Source of the DNA: Pseudobutyrivibrio ruminis AD2017
Lineage (GTDB): Bacteria; Bacillota; Clostridia; Lachnospirales; Lachnospiraceae
DNA length: 64,000 bases
NCBI RefSeq assembly: GCF_000424305.1
Contig: NZ_AUJQ01000005.1
Coordinates: 124,001-188,000, forward strand
Reading direction: 5' to 3'
Translations under genes and position numbers: made by a program
Notes under the pieces: model-generated
The model's database searches: none
What the model saw: the letters and a program-made list of their open reading frames with translations, nothing else
What the model was told of the DNA's origin: nothing
In this document: positions 30,596 to 41,819 of the stretch, in pieces
Numbering within the stretch: position 1 is the first letter of the stretch
How the letters are laid out: every line of letters starts with the position of its first letter

Positions 30596-31330
30596 ATGAG
30601 AGGATTCAATTCAAATGACATTCGATCGGGCCGCCTGGCCTGTAGTTTAACTTTAATCGCATCACTATTATTAATTAGATATTGCTACTGCTACATACGA
30701 AGCTACGCAATGCCACTTGAGGTAAACGAAACTCAGGTAGAAGAGACAATAACTATTGAAGACATTGAAATTATTAACGGAATGAATGAAGCTGCTGAAG
30801 AAATCATTGAAAGTGATAAGGCAGCATATGAAGAGGCTGAGGCAGCCCAGGAACAGGTTGAAAGAACTGAATATGATATACCAAGTAGTTTCGTAAATCC
30901 TGTAACTGGAAAGACCGTAAGCTATAAAGGTGGAAAAACCATCGAGCGCTCTAGCAGGATTACATATGGTGAGGCAGGCGAAATCAATAGATTAGCAACT
31001 CCTGACCAAGACGGTTTTATGAAATTGGATAACAGATATTTAATAGCTGTTGGTAGTAGATTTGATACTGAACCAGGCCAGTACATGGATTTGGTTCTTG
31101 AAAATGGTATGGTAATACAATGTATCATGGGTGACCTTAAAGCCGACCAGGATACAGATAGCACTAACACATTTACTTATCATTCTAGATGCTGCTCAGA
31201 GTTTATTATAGATAAAAATACAATACGTTCAGACATATATCAGCGTGGAAATGCCTCATTAAAAATGAGCATGTGGGACTCACCGGTAGTAACCATTGTT
31301 GTATATGAAGATTTTTACGAAGAGGCCTAA
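30596..31330 (+). CDS. Hypothetical exported/membrane-anchored protein
   Basis: A 244-residue protein with one N-terminal membrane helix (LACSLTLIASLLLIRYCYCYI) and a long extracellular part. An acidic coil (EETITIEDIEIINGMNEAAEEIIESDKAAYEEAE) leads to a beta-rich domain: SSFVNPVTGKTVSYKGGKTI, DNRYLIAVGSRFDTEPGQYM and DLVLENGMVIQCIMGDLKAD. The latter looks like a double-psi beta-barrel or related wall-associated fold, but this is a visual guess. ATG 30596 follows GAGAGGTAG. The stop codon is in the loop of its own terminator. It begins 40 nt after a strong terminator and no clear promoter was seen. Confidence 0.65.
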   Translation: MRGFNSNDIRSGRLACSLTLIASLLLIRYCYCYIRSYAMPLEVNETQVEETITIEDIEIINGMNEAAEEIIESDKAAYEEAEAAQEQVERTEYDIPSSFVNPVTGKTVSYKGGKTIERSSRITYGEAGEINRLATPDQDGFMKLDNRYLIAVGSRFDTEPGQYMDLVLENGMVIQCIMGDLKADQDTDSTNTFTYHSRCCSEFIIDKNTIRSDIYQRGNASLKMSMWDSPVVTIVVYEDFYEEA

Positions 31331-31342
31331 GGCCTCTTTTTA
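31321..31342 (+). terminator. Intrinsic terminator overlapping stop codon
   Basis: AGAGGCC-TAA-GGCCTCT (31321-31337) followed by TTTTAAA. The TAA loop is the stop codon of the gene at 30596. Confidence 0.85.
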
Positions 31343-31348
31343 AATTTA

Positions 31349-31377
31349 TTGCTAAATTATAACAATGAGGGTATAAT
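31349..31377 (+). promoter_or_regulatory. SigA promoter for NifX-FKBP fusion gene
   Basis: TTGCTA (31349-31354), 17-bp spacer, TATAAT (31372-31377). Transcription would start about 25 bp before ATG 31409, with GAAGGAG ribosome site. Confidence 0.75.
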
Positions 31378-31408
31378 AGCAAGAGTTTTTGTTTTGAAGG
31401 AGTATAAC

Positions 31409-32257
31409 ATGAGAATAGCAGTTACATATGAGAATGGTCAGGTGTTCCAGCATTTTGGACATACAGAACAGTTTAAGATTTACGAAGTAGAAGAGGGCAA
31501 GGTAGTATCATCCCAGGTTATCGGTTCTGACGGACAGGGACACGGTGCTTTAGCAGGTCTTCTTAGCAATAATTCAATCGATGTACTTATTTGCGGAGGC
31601 ATTGGCGGTGGAGCTCAGGCTGCACTTACAGAACACGGTATTGAACTTTGCGCTGGCGCATCTGGAGATGTTGATGCAGCAGTAGAAGCATACCTTAAGG
31701 GTGAGCTTATCAACACAGGCGTTAACTGCGATCATCACGGTGAGGGCCATACATGTGGCGACCACGAAGAAGGTCACAGCTGTGGCGGTCACTCTGGTTG
31801 TGGCGGATGCCATTCTAAGCCTGCATTCGAGGGCAAGAACGTTGGCAAGACATGCCGTACACACTACAGAGGTACATTTAACGATGGTACACAGTTTGAT
31901 TCATCATACGACAGAGGCGAACCACTTGAATTCGTTTGTGGTGCAGGCATGATGATTAAGGGCTTTGACAAGGCTGTAGCTAACATGGAAGTTGGCGAGA
32001 AGGTTGATGTTCATCTTATGCCAGAAGAAGCTTACGGAATGCGTGACGAGAACGCAGTCGTTACAATGGAAATTGCAGAGCTTCCAGGCTCAGAGGAGCT
32101 TGTTGAAGGTCAGCAGGTATATTTACAGGATCCATACGGCAGACCATTCCCTGTAAAGGTTGTGGCCAAGGATGATACTAACATTACTTTTGATGCTAAT
32201 CATGAGATGGCAGGAAAAGAACTTAATTTCACAATTGAACTTGTAGAAGTAATCTAA
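31409..32257 (+). CDS. NifX-like domain / His-Cys-rich linker / SlyD-type FKBP isomerase fusion
   Basis: A 282-residue fusion. Residues 1-105 match the dinitrogenase iron-molybdenum cofactor-binding (NifX/NifB) fold (MRIAVTYENGQVFQHFGHTEQFKIYEVEEGKV; VLICGGIGGGAQAALTEHGI). Residues about 107-143 are a metal-binding-like linker very rich in His, Cys and Gly. Residues about 147-282 are a SlyD-like peptidyl-prolyl isomerase (THYRGTFNDGTQFDSS; PLEFVCGAGMMIKGFDKAV; VDVHLMPEEAYGMRDENAVV), with its insert-in-flap domain. SlyD delivers nickel or folds proteins; here the metal-rich part is between domains. Single-gene transcript with promoter and terminator. The earlier in-frame ATG lies on the promoter. 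Confidence 0.88.
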   Translation: MRIAVTYENGQVFQHFGHTEQFKIYEVEEGKVVSSQVIGSDGQGHGALAGLLSNNSIDVLICGGIGGGAQAALTEHGIELCAGASGDVDAAVEAYLKGELINTGVNCDHHGEGHTCGDHEEGHSCGGHSGCGGCHSKPAFEGKNVGKTCRTHYRGTFNDGTQFDSSYDRGEPLEFVCGAGMMIKGFDKAVANMEVGEKVDVHLMPEEAYGMRDENAVVTMEIAELPGSEELVEGQQVYLQDPYGRPFPVKVVAKDDTNITFDANHEMAGKELNFTIELVEVI

Positions 32258-32261
32258 AAAA

Positions 32262-32291
32262 AGACCTCTAATCCTTCGGGATTAGAGGTCT
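32262..32291. terminator. Bidirectional hairpin terminator
   Basis: AGACCTCTAATCC (32262-32274) pairs with GGATTAGAGGTCT (32279-32291) around TTCG. On the minus strand the run of A before it becomes a T tail. The right arm contains the stop codon of a HAD remnant on the minus strand, so it was probably that gene's terminator. Confidence 0.85.
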
Positions 32292-32359
32292 AACCATTTC
32301 TGTATTGCGACAGCTACACCGTCGTTATCATTGTATCCATCTCTGCAGGCAATCACTGC
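32282..32359 (-). pseudogene. HAD (Cof-type) hydrolase C-terminal remnant
   Basis: Minus-strand frame AVIACRDGYNDNDGVAVAIQ then KWLDL and stop. NDNDGVAxAI is the usual end of Cof-like HAD phosphatases. Nothing of the catalytic parts remains upstream on the minus strand, where the next gene's end lies. Confidence 0.65.
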
Positions 32360-32374
32360 TTAATTCGTCAATCA

Positions 32375-33049
32375 CTAGTTCTCCACATAATACACTCTTT
32401 TAGAGCTTCCAGAGGAATCGTCGCCTGTTTCTTTGGCTTCTTGTAAAAGAGCCTTAAAATCTGCGATATCGCGGCCGGAATCATAAGGTGTAACATATAC
32501 GGCATATACTACATGATTATTGTCCGTATTTAGTATCATCGCCACATGGGCGTAGTACCGTTTTTCCTCCATAGTTCCGGTGTAGGTGTACAGAAATGTT
32601 TTGATGCCATCTATATAGGTAGTTTCTGATGACAGCCTTTTAGCATCTGGCACCATGGAAACAGCCAATTCATCAATCTTTTCGTACAGGACGGATTCAC
32701 TTAGAAAGTAGGATACCCACAGATGGTCTAATGCTTCATTTCCTAATATAATAGTAGAATTTTCTGAAATGGTTAGTGATTCAGATTGCTCATAATTAGA
32801 AGGAATTGCAAAGGTTATGCCGCCAGTGCTATAGGATACAGCATCCTCCATGGATATAGAGGTTGAAGTTACCGCTTCAACTCCAGAATCTGCCGATGGG
32901 TTATTACCAGATTTTTTCGACAGTCTATAATATAGAAGAAAGACAATCAAAATAGATATAGCTATGATGACCAACAACATAATAGTAGCGAACCTAGAGT
33001 GAACTCTTTCATTATCTTCAAATACCTGTTTATTTACTGTATTACTCAA
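32375..33049 (-). CDS. Membrane-anchored hypothetical protein
   Basis: A 224-residue protein with one N-terminal transmembrane helix (FATIMLLVIIAISILIVFLL) following a 20-residue cytoplasmic start, and an external domain: AVSYSTGGITFAIPSNYEQS, NEALDHLWVSYFLSESVLYE and KTFLYTYTGTMEEKRYYAHVAMILNTDNNHVVYAVYVTPYDSG. The exterior resembles lipoprotein-type beta domains that occur with surface lipoproteins in this family. AGGAGG lies just before its start on the minus strand (33055-33064 region). It is divergent from a chemoreceptor gene. Function not recognised. Confidence 0.7.
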   Translation of the reverse strand: MSNTVNKQVFEDNERVHSRFATIMLLVIIAISILIVFLLYYRLSKKSGNNPSADSGVEAVTSTSISMEDAVSYSTGGITFAIPSNYEQSESLTISENSTIILGNEALDHLWVSYFLSESVLYEKIDELAVSMVPDAKRLSSETTYIDGIKTFLYTYTGTMEEKRYYAHVAMILNTDNNHVVYAVYVTPYDSGRDIADFKALLQEAKETGDDSSGSSKRVYYVEN

Positions 33050-33125
33050 TAGGATAATCCTCCTTTATATATAGTATATTTTCTTTGTAAATTATCAGTG
33101 AATAATCTGTGAAAACAAATTATTA

Positions 33126-33140
33126 TCAGATAATATCTGA
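33126..33140. promoter_or_regulatory. Palindrome between divergent membrane-protein and chemoreceptor genes
   Basis: TCAGATAATATCTGA is a perfect 7-bp inverted repeat about one base. A related half-site ATTATCAG lies at about 33090. It may bind a regulator of either gene. Confidence 0.45.
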
Positions 33141-33195
33141 TATATTTTAAATTAGCTTTATAGTCAATTTTCTTAATTGGAGGAGAACCTGAACG

Positions 33196-35001
33196 ATGGA
33201 TGGGACTAAGAAAAGGGGAACATTAAAAACTACATTAGTGGCAGTCATTCTTACTGCGGTAATCGTCACTGCAGGCATCATTACATTGTTTTCGATTTTT
33301 AATACAATCAAGACAAATAATGAATCCACAGAGGCTTACAGTTCTCGTTTATTGGAGGATGTAGAAAATCAGCTTAGATATGAGACTGAGGAAGCTATGA
33401 GTATCTGCCAGGTTATGTATGCCAGATATCAGGCAGGGGAAATGTCTCTAGAACAGGCTAAGAAGGAATCTGCAGATATTATCAGAGAGCTTCGTTATAA
33501 CGAGGGTAATGGATATTTCTGGGTTGATACCTCTGAGGGTGTTAACGTTGTTCTTCTTGGACGTGATACAGAAGGTCAGTCACGTTGGGATTTAACAGAT
33601 TCCAGCGGAAACAAATTCATCCAGCAGATGATTCAAAACGGTTTGCAAGAAGGCGGTGGATATACACATCTTATGTTTGCAAAGCCAAATGAAACAGAAG
33701 AACTTCCAAAGATTAACTATACAGCATACTATGAGCCATTCGACTGGGTAATGGGTACAGGTGTGTGGATTGATGATTTGGAGGCACTTGAGACGGAATT
33801 CGTTGCTCATCAGCACCAGGCTCTGATTGCAAGTGTGGTACAGACAATTATTGTTCTTATCGTACTTATAGCAGTAGGTGCGTTTATAGCCTTCTACTTT
33901 GGCTCAAGAATTACTCAGCCAATCGCTCTTGCTACAAATCAGATGGTAAGAATGTCCAACAGTGATTTTACCGAAACTGACGAAATAGCAGAGGTAAGAA
34001 AGCTTGTAACCCATAATAATGAAATCGGCGCTATTTCTGAAGCCCTTGATTTGATGCATTCTAATATAAGAAATCTTATGCTTCAGATTTCCGATACTAC
34101 ATCATCTGTTGCAGCAGCATCTGAAGAGCTTTCAGCATCAGCTACACAGTCGGCAGAAGCCAGTGAAATGGTTGCTACATCTTGTACAAATGTTGCAACA
34201 TCCTGCTCAGGACAGATTAATGCGGTTTCAGGTGCTAGTAATGAAACAGATTCCTTCGTTACTAACATGGAGAACTTCAAGGAAGCTATCAATCGTTCAG
34301 GTGATATGATTAAGGCTACAAATGAAGCAGCTATCAATGGCGCTGCTGATATGACAAATGCAACTGAGATGATGAATACCATCAGAGAGTCAGTGGAAAA
34401 TACAGCAAATGTTGTTGAGGACCTTGGCGAGAGTCTTAAGAGCATCGATGAATTCGTTGTTACTGTTGCAGAAATTGCCAGCCAGACTAACCTGCTTTCT
34501 CTTAACGCTTCAATCGAGGCTGCAAGAGCAGGTGAGATGGGTAAAGGCTTCGCAGTTGTTGCCAGCGAGATTTCAAAGCTTGCTGACGAATCTAACCAGG
34601 CAGCACAGAAGATTAACGAGCTTATTGCAGGTATCATGAAGAATTCTCAGGAAGCTGTTACAGCTATGCGTCAAGGCGCAGAAGAGGTTGTTAACGGTTC
34701 TGACCTTGTTAACGAGGCCGGTGAAACCTTTAACAACATCGTTAATATGGTTAACTCTATTTCAGAGGAATCAAACACAATGAGTTCTATCGTAGATCAG
34801 CTCTCAGGTGGAACAGATACAATTGCTAAGAACATACATGAAATCGAGCAGATGAGTATTGCAGTAGCAGATGAGACATCTAACGTTTCTGCAGCATCAG
34901 AGCAGCAGACAGCATCTTCTTATGAGGTTGCTCAGGCATCTGACAGATTGGCAGGAAATGCACAGGAGCTTCAGGACTTTGTTGCAAGATTCTCTCTATA
35001 A
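33196..35001 (+). CDS. Methyl-accepting chemotaxis protein with Cache-type sensor
   Basis: A 601-residue chemoreceptor. A transmembrane helix ([20 protein letters not shown]) is followed by a periplasmic single-Cache domain with [20 protein letters not shown] and [20 protein letters not shown], a second helix ([20 protein letters not shown]), HAMP and the long signalling coiled coil. The hairpin tip reads [38 protein letters not shown]. It relays small-ligand binding to CheA/CheW. GGAGGAG precedes the ATG. No other chemotaxis gene is near, so it is an orphan receptor. Confidence 0.95.
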   Translation: MDGTKKRGTLKTTLVAVILTAVIVTAGIITLFSIFNTIKTNNESTEAYSSRLLEDVENQLRYETEEAMSICQVMYARYQAGEMSLEQAKKESADIIRELRYNEGNGYFWVDTSEGVNVVLLGRDTEGQSRWDLTDSSGNKFIQQMIQNGLQEGGGYTHLMFAKPNETEELPKINYTAYYEPFDWVMGTGVWIDDLEALETEFVAHQHQALIASVVQTIIVLIVLIAVGAFIAFYFGSRITQPIALATNQMVRMSNSDFTETDEIAEVRKLVTHNNEIGAISEALDLMHSNIRNLMLQISDTTSSVAAASEELSASATQSAEASEMVATSCTNVATSCSGQINAVSGASNETDSFVTNMENFKEAINRSGDMIKATNEAAINGAADMTNATEMMNTIRESVENTANVVEDLGESLKSIDEFVVTVAEIASQTNLLSLNASIEAARAGEMGKGFAVVASEISKLADESNQAAQKINELIAGIMKNSQEAVTAMRQGAEEVVNGSDLVNEAGETFNNIVNMVNSISEESNTMSSIVDQLSGGTDTIAKNIHEIEQMSIAVADETSNVSAASEQQTASSYEVAQASDRLAGNAQELQDFVARFSL

Positions 35002-35041
35002 TACTCCATTCTAAAAAAAACTAGACTAAGGAGCAAAAAGT

Positions 35042-35770
35042 ATGGATTGGATTGGTGTTAATGTTTTCGTGTGCATATTGGGATTGGCGCTTTTGGCGGG
35101 GCTTCCGGCTTTCTTTGGCTGGAAGAACACTATGCAACAAACTAAGGAGCAGTATGCTAATACCTTAAAGGAGCTGGCCAAGCTTGATAAGCAGTACATG
35201 CCTCACACTAATCAGCTTAACAAAAATCTTAATACCATTAATTATTGGTTGAAGACAGGGAAGGACCCAACCGAATCCGATGAGGAAGCGGAGAAAGCTG
35301 AGAAGGAGGACAGATTTTTCAAAGGTCTGATGAATCCAGTGGAAGCCAAGAAATGGAAGGACGCAGTAAAAAAGGCTAAGCAGGAGGATTTGGAAGATTT
35401 GGATATTAAGTCCATCCGAGTGAATGAATTTGATGTGAAGGATATGGAACCATGTGATGTTGGACAGACAGATATGAAGTTCTATTATTCTGATGACTTT
35501 GGCGAAAACATTTACTATTGCATCAATCCTGACGCAGTATCAAAGCGATTATATAGGCATTTGGTATTTTTCACTACAGCCAGAACTACAAATATACCTC
35601 TTGTTTATCCATACAAATATGAGGGAGCACAGATGCTTTCTCTTTACACACATCCAGCCCAAACCGTATGGTTTTTACAGAACTGGAAGCTGATAAGAGA
35701 GGGCTTAGAGTCGGGTAAGATAGAAGTGCCAGAAATTGATGAATCCGTAACCGACGAATTTGATTTATAA
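35042..35770 (+). CDS. Hypothetical single-pass membrane protein
   Basis: A 242-residue protein with one N-terminal membrane helix (VNVFVCILGLALLAGLPAFF) and a charged cytoplasmic part. A coiled-coil (EQYANTLKELAKLDKQYMPHTNQLNKNLNTINYWL) and an E/K-rich section lead to a compact domain ending (YYCINPDAVSKRLYRHLVFF; YEGAQMLSLYTHPAQTVWFL). It lies 40 bp after the chemoreceptor gene and could be cotranscribed. No family recognised. Confidence 0.65.
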   Translation: MDWIGVNVFVCILGLALLAGLPAFFGWKNTMQQTKEQYANTLKELAKLDKQYMPHTNQLNKNLNTINYWLKTGKDPTESDEEAEKAEKEDRFFKGLMNPVEAKKWKDAVKKAKQEDLEDLDIKSIRVNEFDVKDMEPCDVGQTDMKFYYSDDFGENIYYCINPDAVSKRLYRHLVFFTTARTTNIPLVYPYKYEGAQMLSLYTHPAQTVWFLQNWKLIREGLESGKIEVPEIDESVTDEFDL

Positions 35771-35777
35771 ATAATTA

Positions 35778-35815
35778 GAGCCAACAGGTAATGTAACCTG
35801 TTGGCTCGTTTTTTT
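35778..35815. terminator. Bidirectional intrinsic terminator
   Basis: GAGCCAACAGGT (35778-35789) pairs with ACCTGTTGGCTC (35796-35807), followed by GTTTTTTT on the plus strand. The left side is AT-rich, so it can also serve guaB from the minus strand. Confidence 0.9.
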
Positions 35816-35817
35816 AA

Positions 35818-37347
<1,530 letters not shown>

Positions 37348-37567
37348 TGAAAAGCTGAAAGATAAAAGTGACAATATTTTTGCAATAAACAGAGAATTTT
37401 TTGACATGTATACCGTGAGAAGACAAGTGTCCGCAACAGACGAAATATCAAGTGTAAAAGTACTCAAAAGTGGCGAGATTGTTAATTTTTTAGCAATATT
37501 ATACAACAAAACAAAATTATTTAACAAATTTGTACTCGAAAATGAACAGAAAACCACCCTTGGTCAG

Positions 37568-37596
37568 TTGAAAAAATTTTTCAATAGTTCTATCAT
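37568..37596 (+). promoter_or_regulatory. Likely SigA promoter of nifJ with palindromic -35
   Basis: TTGAAA (37568-37573), 17-bp spacer, TATCAT (37591-37596). TTGAAAAAATTTTTCAA (37568-37584) is a perfect palindrome spanning the -35 box, so a repressor may bind. The 5' leader is about 85 nt. Confidence 0.65.
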
Positions 37597-37688
37597 TAAA
37601 CTACGACATTGTGGGACGGTCATCCGGTTTGTAAAAAATGCCCGTTCTAGTAACTATAAATGTCCTAGTTAATAAGGAGGATTTAGAA

Positions 37689-40600
37689 ATGCCAAGAGCA
37701 AAACAGTCTATGGATGGAAACCAGGCTGCAGCACACGTAGCTTATGCATTTACAGATGTTGCTGCAATTTATCCTATTACACCATCCAGCCCAATGGCCG
37801 ATTTCGTTGACCAGTGGTCAGCAGCAGGCCTAGAGAATATTTTTGGAAATCAGGTAAAGGTTGTAGAGATGGAGTCTGAGGCAGGTGCTGCAGGTGCCGT
37901 TCACGGTTCACTTGGTGCAGGTGCACTCACAACTACATTCACAGCTTCACAGGGTCTTCTTCTTATGATCCCTAATATGTACAAGATTGCTGCAGAGCAG
38001 CTTCCTTGTGTATTCGATGTATCAGCTCGTACAGTTGCTACACAGTCACTTAACATCTTTGGTGATCACTCAGATGTTTACGCTTGTCGTCAGACAGGTT
38101 TCGCTATGTTATGCGAGACAAATCCACAGGAAGTTATGGATCTTGCTCCAGTAGCTCACTTAGCTGCTATCGAGGGTAAGGTACCAGTTCTTAACTTCTT
38201 TGATGGTTTCCGTACTTCTCACGAAATCCAGAAGATCGAGAAGTGGGATTATGCAGATCTTAAAGAAATGGTTAACATGGATGCTGTTAACGAGTTCAGA
38301 GCACACGCTCTTAACCCAGAGCACCCAACAATGCGTGGTTCACACGAAAACGGAGACGTTTTCTTCCAGCATAGAGAAGCTTGCAACACAGCTTATGATA
38401 ACTTCCCAGCAGTTGTTCAGAAGTACATGGACAAGGTTAACGCAAAGCTTGGTACAGATTACAAGCTTTTCAACTACTATGGTGCTGCTGACGCTGACAG
38501 AATCATCATCGCTATGGGTTCTATCAACGACGTTGCAGAAGAAGTTATCGATTACTTAAACGCACACGGAGAGAAGGTTGGTGTACTTAAGGTACGTCTT
38601 TACAGACCATGGTCTTCAGAGGCATTCCTTTCAGCACTTCCTAAGACAGTTAAGAAGATCGCTATCCTTGATAGAACAAAGGAGCCAGGTGCTCTTGCTG
38701 ATCCTCTTTACCTTGATGTTGCTACAACACTTCGTGAAGCAGGTCTTAACGACATCGTTATCTGCGGTGGTAGATACGGTCTTGGTTCTAAGGATACTCC
38801 ACCTTCATCAGTATTCGCTGTATACAAGGAATTAGAGAAGGATGCTCCAAAGAGCCGTTTCACAATCGGTATCGTTGATGATGTTACAAACCTTTCACTT
38901 CCAGAGGTTAAGCCAGCTCCTATTACATCAGCTCCTGGTACTAAGGAGTGCAAGTTCTGGGGTCTTGGTGGTGATGGTACTGTAGGTGCTAACAAGAACT
39001 CTACAAAGATCATCGGTGACCATACAGATAAGTACATCCAGGCATACTTCCAGTATGATTCAAAGAAGACTGGTGGTGTTACAATTTCTCACCTTCGTTT
39101 TGGTGATAACCCAATCAAGTCTCCTTACTATATTAACCAGGCTGACTTCGTTGCTTGCCACAACCCAGCATACGTTACACAGGGTATGAAGATGGTTCAG
39201 GATGTTAAGCCAGGCGGAGTATTCATGATCAACTGCCAGTGGTCAGATGAGGAGCTCGAGCAGCACCTTAACGCTGAGGCAAAGAAGTACATCGCTGACA
39301 ACAACATTCAGCTTTACACAATTAACGCTATCGACAAGGCTATCGAAATCGGTATGGGTAAGCGTACAAACACAATCCTTCAGTCAGCTTTCTTCAAGCT
39401 TGCTGATGTAATGCCTATCGACCAGGCTGTTGAGTACATGAAGGCAGCTGCTAAGAAGTCATACGGCAAGAAGGGTGACGATGTTGTTCAGATGAACTAC
39501 AACGCTATCGATGCCGGTGTTGATGCAGTACATAAGGTAAACGTTCCAGATTCATGGAAGAATCCTACTCCAGACGCTCCTAAGGCTGAGCTTGAGGGTC
39601 GTCCAGAGCTTGTTAAGATGGTTAAGAATCTCCTTGAGCCTATCTCTAAGATGGATGGTGATTCACTTCCAGTTTCTGCATTCACAGAGAACCCTAACGG
39701 ACAGTTTGAGCTTGGTGCTTCTGCATACGAGAAGCGTGGTACAGCCGTAACAGTTCCTACATGGGATGAGACAAAGTGTATCCAGTGTAACCAGTGTGCG
39801 TTCGTATGTTCACATGCTACAATCCGTCCATTCCTTCTTACAGAGGATGAGGTTAAGGCAGCTCCAGCAAACATCAAGCTTGCTGATACAAAGCCAAAGG
39901 CTTCTGACCTTAAGTACACAATGTCAGTTTCTCCACTTGACTGTATGGGATGTGGTGAGTGTACAACTGTATGTCCAGTTGGTGCTATCACAATGGTTCC
40001 ACAGGCAGAAGAAGCAGACGAGCAGCCAGTATTCAACTACTTAGTAGCTAATGTTGGACGTAAGGAAGCAGCAGGTTCTGACCTTACAGTTAAGGGCTCA
40101 CAGTTCAATCAGCCACTCCTTGAGTTCTCAGGATCATGTGCAGGTTGTGCTGAGACTTCATACGCTAGACTTATTACACAGCTCTTTGGTGAGCATATGT
40201 ATATTTCAAACGCTACAGGATGTTCTTCAATTTGGGGTGGTCCTGCAGCTACATCACCATTCACAGTAAACAAGGATTCTAAGAAGGGTCCAGCATGGTG
40301 TAACTCACTCTTCGAGGACAACGCTCAGCATGGTATGGGTATGGAAGTAGGACAGAAGTACTTACGTGACCGTGCTATCGAGGCTGCTTCAAAGGCAGCA
40401 GAGGCTGGTTCAGCTGATCTTAAGGCTGCATTCGCTAAGTTCGAAGAGACAGTTAACTCTACAAGAGAGAATGGCCCAGCAGCAGATGCTCTTATCGCTG
40501 CACTTGAGAAGGACGGCTCAGCAGATGCTAAGGCTGCACTTGCTCTTAAGGATTACCTCGCTAAGAAGTCTGTATGGATCTTCGGTGGTGACGGTTGGGC

Positions 40601-41222
40601 ATACGATATCGGATTCGGCGGTCTTGATCACGTACTTGCATCTGGCGAGAACGTAAACGTTATGGTATTCGATACAGAGATGTACTCTAACACAGGTGGA
40701 CAGGCATCTAAGGCTTCTAACATCGGTGAAGTTTGTCAGTTCGCTGCATCAGGTAAAGAGGTTTCTAAGAAGTCTCTTTCTGAAATCGCTATGTCATACG
40801 GTTATGTATATGTAGCACAGATCGCTCTTGGTGCTAACATGGCACAGGCTGTTAAGGTTCTTGCTGAAGCAGAAGCTTACAACGGCCCATCACTTATCAT
40901 CGGATACGCTCCATGTGAGCTCCACGGTGTTAAGGGTGGTATGAACCACTGCCAGGATGAGATGAAGAAGGCTGTTGAAGCTGGTTACTGGAACCTCTTC
41001 TCATTCAACCCAGACCTTAAGAAGGAAGGAAAGAATCCATTCACACTTACTTCTAAGGAAGGTGACTACAGCAAGTATCAGGACTTCCTTGCAAACGAGA
41101 CACGTTACTCACGTTTGAAGAAGGCATTCCCAGAGCGTGCTGATAGACTCTTCGCACTCAACGAGGAGACAGCTAAGGAGAGATATGCACATCTCAAGAA
41201 GCTTGTTGACTTATACTCATAA
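37689..41222 (+). CDS. nifJ: Pyruvate:ferredoxin (flavodoxin) oxidoreductase
   Basis: A 1177-residue single-chain PFOR. It converts pyruvate and CoA to acetyl-CoA, CO2 and reduced ferredoxin. Order: N-terminal domain with YPITPSSPMADFVDQW, CoA-binding domain with VKVRLYRPW-type GVLKVRLYRPWSSEAFLSAL, two [4Fe-4S] motifs CIQCNQCAFVCSHATIRPF (about residue 696) and CMGCGECTTVCPVGAITMVP (about 752), C-terminal thiamine-diphosphate region FGGDGWAYDIGFGGLDHVLA (about 966) and SNTGGQASKAS. AAGGAGG precedes ATG 37689. Codon use is strongly biased, as expected of a very highly expressed catabolic enzyme. Confidence 0.98.
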   Translation: MPRAKQSMDGNQAAAHVAYAFTDVAAIYPITPSSPMADFVDQWSAAGLENIFGNQVKVVEMESEAGAAGAVHGSLGAGALTTTFTASQGLLLMIPNMYKIAAEQLPCVFDVSARTVATQSLNIFGDHSDVYACRQTGFAMLCETNPQEVMDLAPVAHLAAIEGKVPVLNFFDGFRTSHEIQKIEKWDYADLKEMVNMDAVNEFRAHALNPEHPTMRGSHENGDVFFQHREACNTAYDNFPAVVQKYMDKVNAKLGTDYKLFNYYGAADADRIIIAMGSINDVAEEVIDYLNAHGEKVGVLKVRLYRPWSSEAFLSALPKTVKKIAILDRTKEPGALADPLYLDVATTLREAGLNDIVICGGRYGLGSKDTPPSSVFAVYKELEKDAPKSRFTIGIVDDVTNLSLPEVKPAPITSAPGTKECKFWGLGGDGTVGANKNSTKIIGDHTDKYIQAYFQYDSKKTGGVTISHLRFGDNPIKSPYYINQADFVACHNPAYVTQGMKMVQDVKPGGVFMINCQWSDEELEQHLNAEAKKYIADNNIQLYTINAIDKAIEIGMGKRTNTILQSAFFKLADVMPIDQAVEYMKAAAKKSYGKKGDDVVQMNYNAIDAGVDAVHKVNVPDSWKNPTPDAPKAELEGRPELVKMVKNLLEPISKMDGDSLPVSAFTENPNGQFELGASAYEKRGTAVTVPTWDETKCIQCNQCAFVCSHATIRPFLLTEDEVKAAPANIKLADTKPKASDLKYTMSVSPLDCMGCGECTTVCPVGAITMVPQAEEADEQPVFNYLVANVGRKEAAGSDLTVKGSQFNQPLLEFSGSCAGCAETSYARLITQLFGEHMYISNATGCSSIWGGPAATSPFTVNKDSKKGPAWCNSLFEDNAQHGMGMEVGQKYLRDRAIEAASKAAEAGSADLKAAFAKFEETVNSTRENGPAADALIAALEKDGSADAKAALALKDYLAKKSVWIFGGDGWAYDIGFGGLDHVLASGENVNVMVFDTEMYSNTGGQASKASNIGEVCQFAASGKEVSKKSLSEIAMSYGYVYVAQIALGANMAQAVKVLAEAEAYNGPSLIIGYAPCELHGVKGGMNHCQDEMKKAVEAGYWNLFSFNPDLKKEGKNPFTLTSKEGDYSKYQDFLANETRYSRLKKAFPERADRLFALNEETAKERYAHLKKLVDLYS

Positions 41223-41236
41223 GATTGAGTAAATAT

Positions 41237-41270
41237 AAGGCTCAGACCAAATGGTCTGAGCCTTTTTTAT
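41237..41270 (+). terminator. Intrinsic terminator after nifJ
   Basis: AAGGCTCAGACC (41237-41248) pairs perfectly with GGTCTGAGCCTT (41253-41264) around AAAT, followed by TTTTA. Confidence 0.95.
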
Positions 41271-41345
41271 GTTGCGCTCTTGTGGTTGATTTGGTAAAAT
41301 AATACTAAATGTAGTGGTACTAAATAAATTTTCAGGGAGGATTTT

Positions 41346-41798
41346 ATGAAGTGTCCATTTTGTGGTAGCAATGATACCAGTGTAATCGATTCAAGACCGG
41401 CAGATGATAATACAAGCATTAGACGTCGTCGTTCATGTCCGGAGTGTGGTAAGCGCTTTACAACTTATGAAAAGGTAGAAACTATTCCGCTTATCGTTAT
41501 AAAAAAAGATAATAATCGTGAGCCATACGACAGAACTAAAATTGAAAAGGGCGTTCTTATTGCATGCAGAAAACGACCGGTTTCTGCATCCCAGATTTCG
41601 AAGGTTGTTGATGAGATAGAAACTGAGATTTTCTCTCTCGAAGAAAAAGAAATACCTAGTACAAAAATTGGCGAAATAGTTATGGAACATCTTGAAACAG
41701 TAGATCCAGTTGCATATGTACGTTTCGCATCAGTTTATCGAGAGTTCAAGGATGTAAATACATTCATGGACGAATTAAAACGAGTTTTAGATAAATAA
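41346..41798 (+). CDS. nrdR: Transcriptional repressor NrdR
   Basis: A 150-residue NrdR that represses ribonucleotide reductase genes according to ATP/dATP. The N-terminal zinc ribbon is MKCPFCGSNDTSVIDSRPAD then RRRRSCPECGKRFTTYEKVE, with four cysteines; the rest is an ATP-cone (VIKKDNNREPYDRTKIEKGVLIACRKRPVS). GGGAGG precedes the ATG. No nrd gene is adjacent; it is upstream of a short gene with a flagellar-type promoter. Confidence 0.97.
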   Translation: MKCPFCGSNDTSVIDSRPADDNTSIRRRRSCPECGKRFTTYEKVETIPLIVIKKDNNREPYDRTKIEKGVLIACRKRPVSASQISKVVDEIETEIFSLEEKEIPSTKIGEIVMEHLETVDPVAYVRFASVYREFKDVNTFMDELKRVLDK

Positions 41799-41819
41799 TC
41801 TTAATTCGTTAGGGAGGGT

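Noticed and set aside
39497-40036. 179-codon minus-strand ORF inside nifJ and similar shadows in tig, clpX, rho and prfA
   Set aside because: Antisense or frame shadows caused by the biased codons of highly expressed genes.
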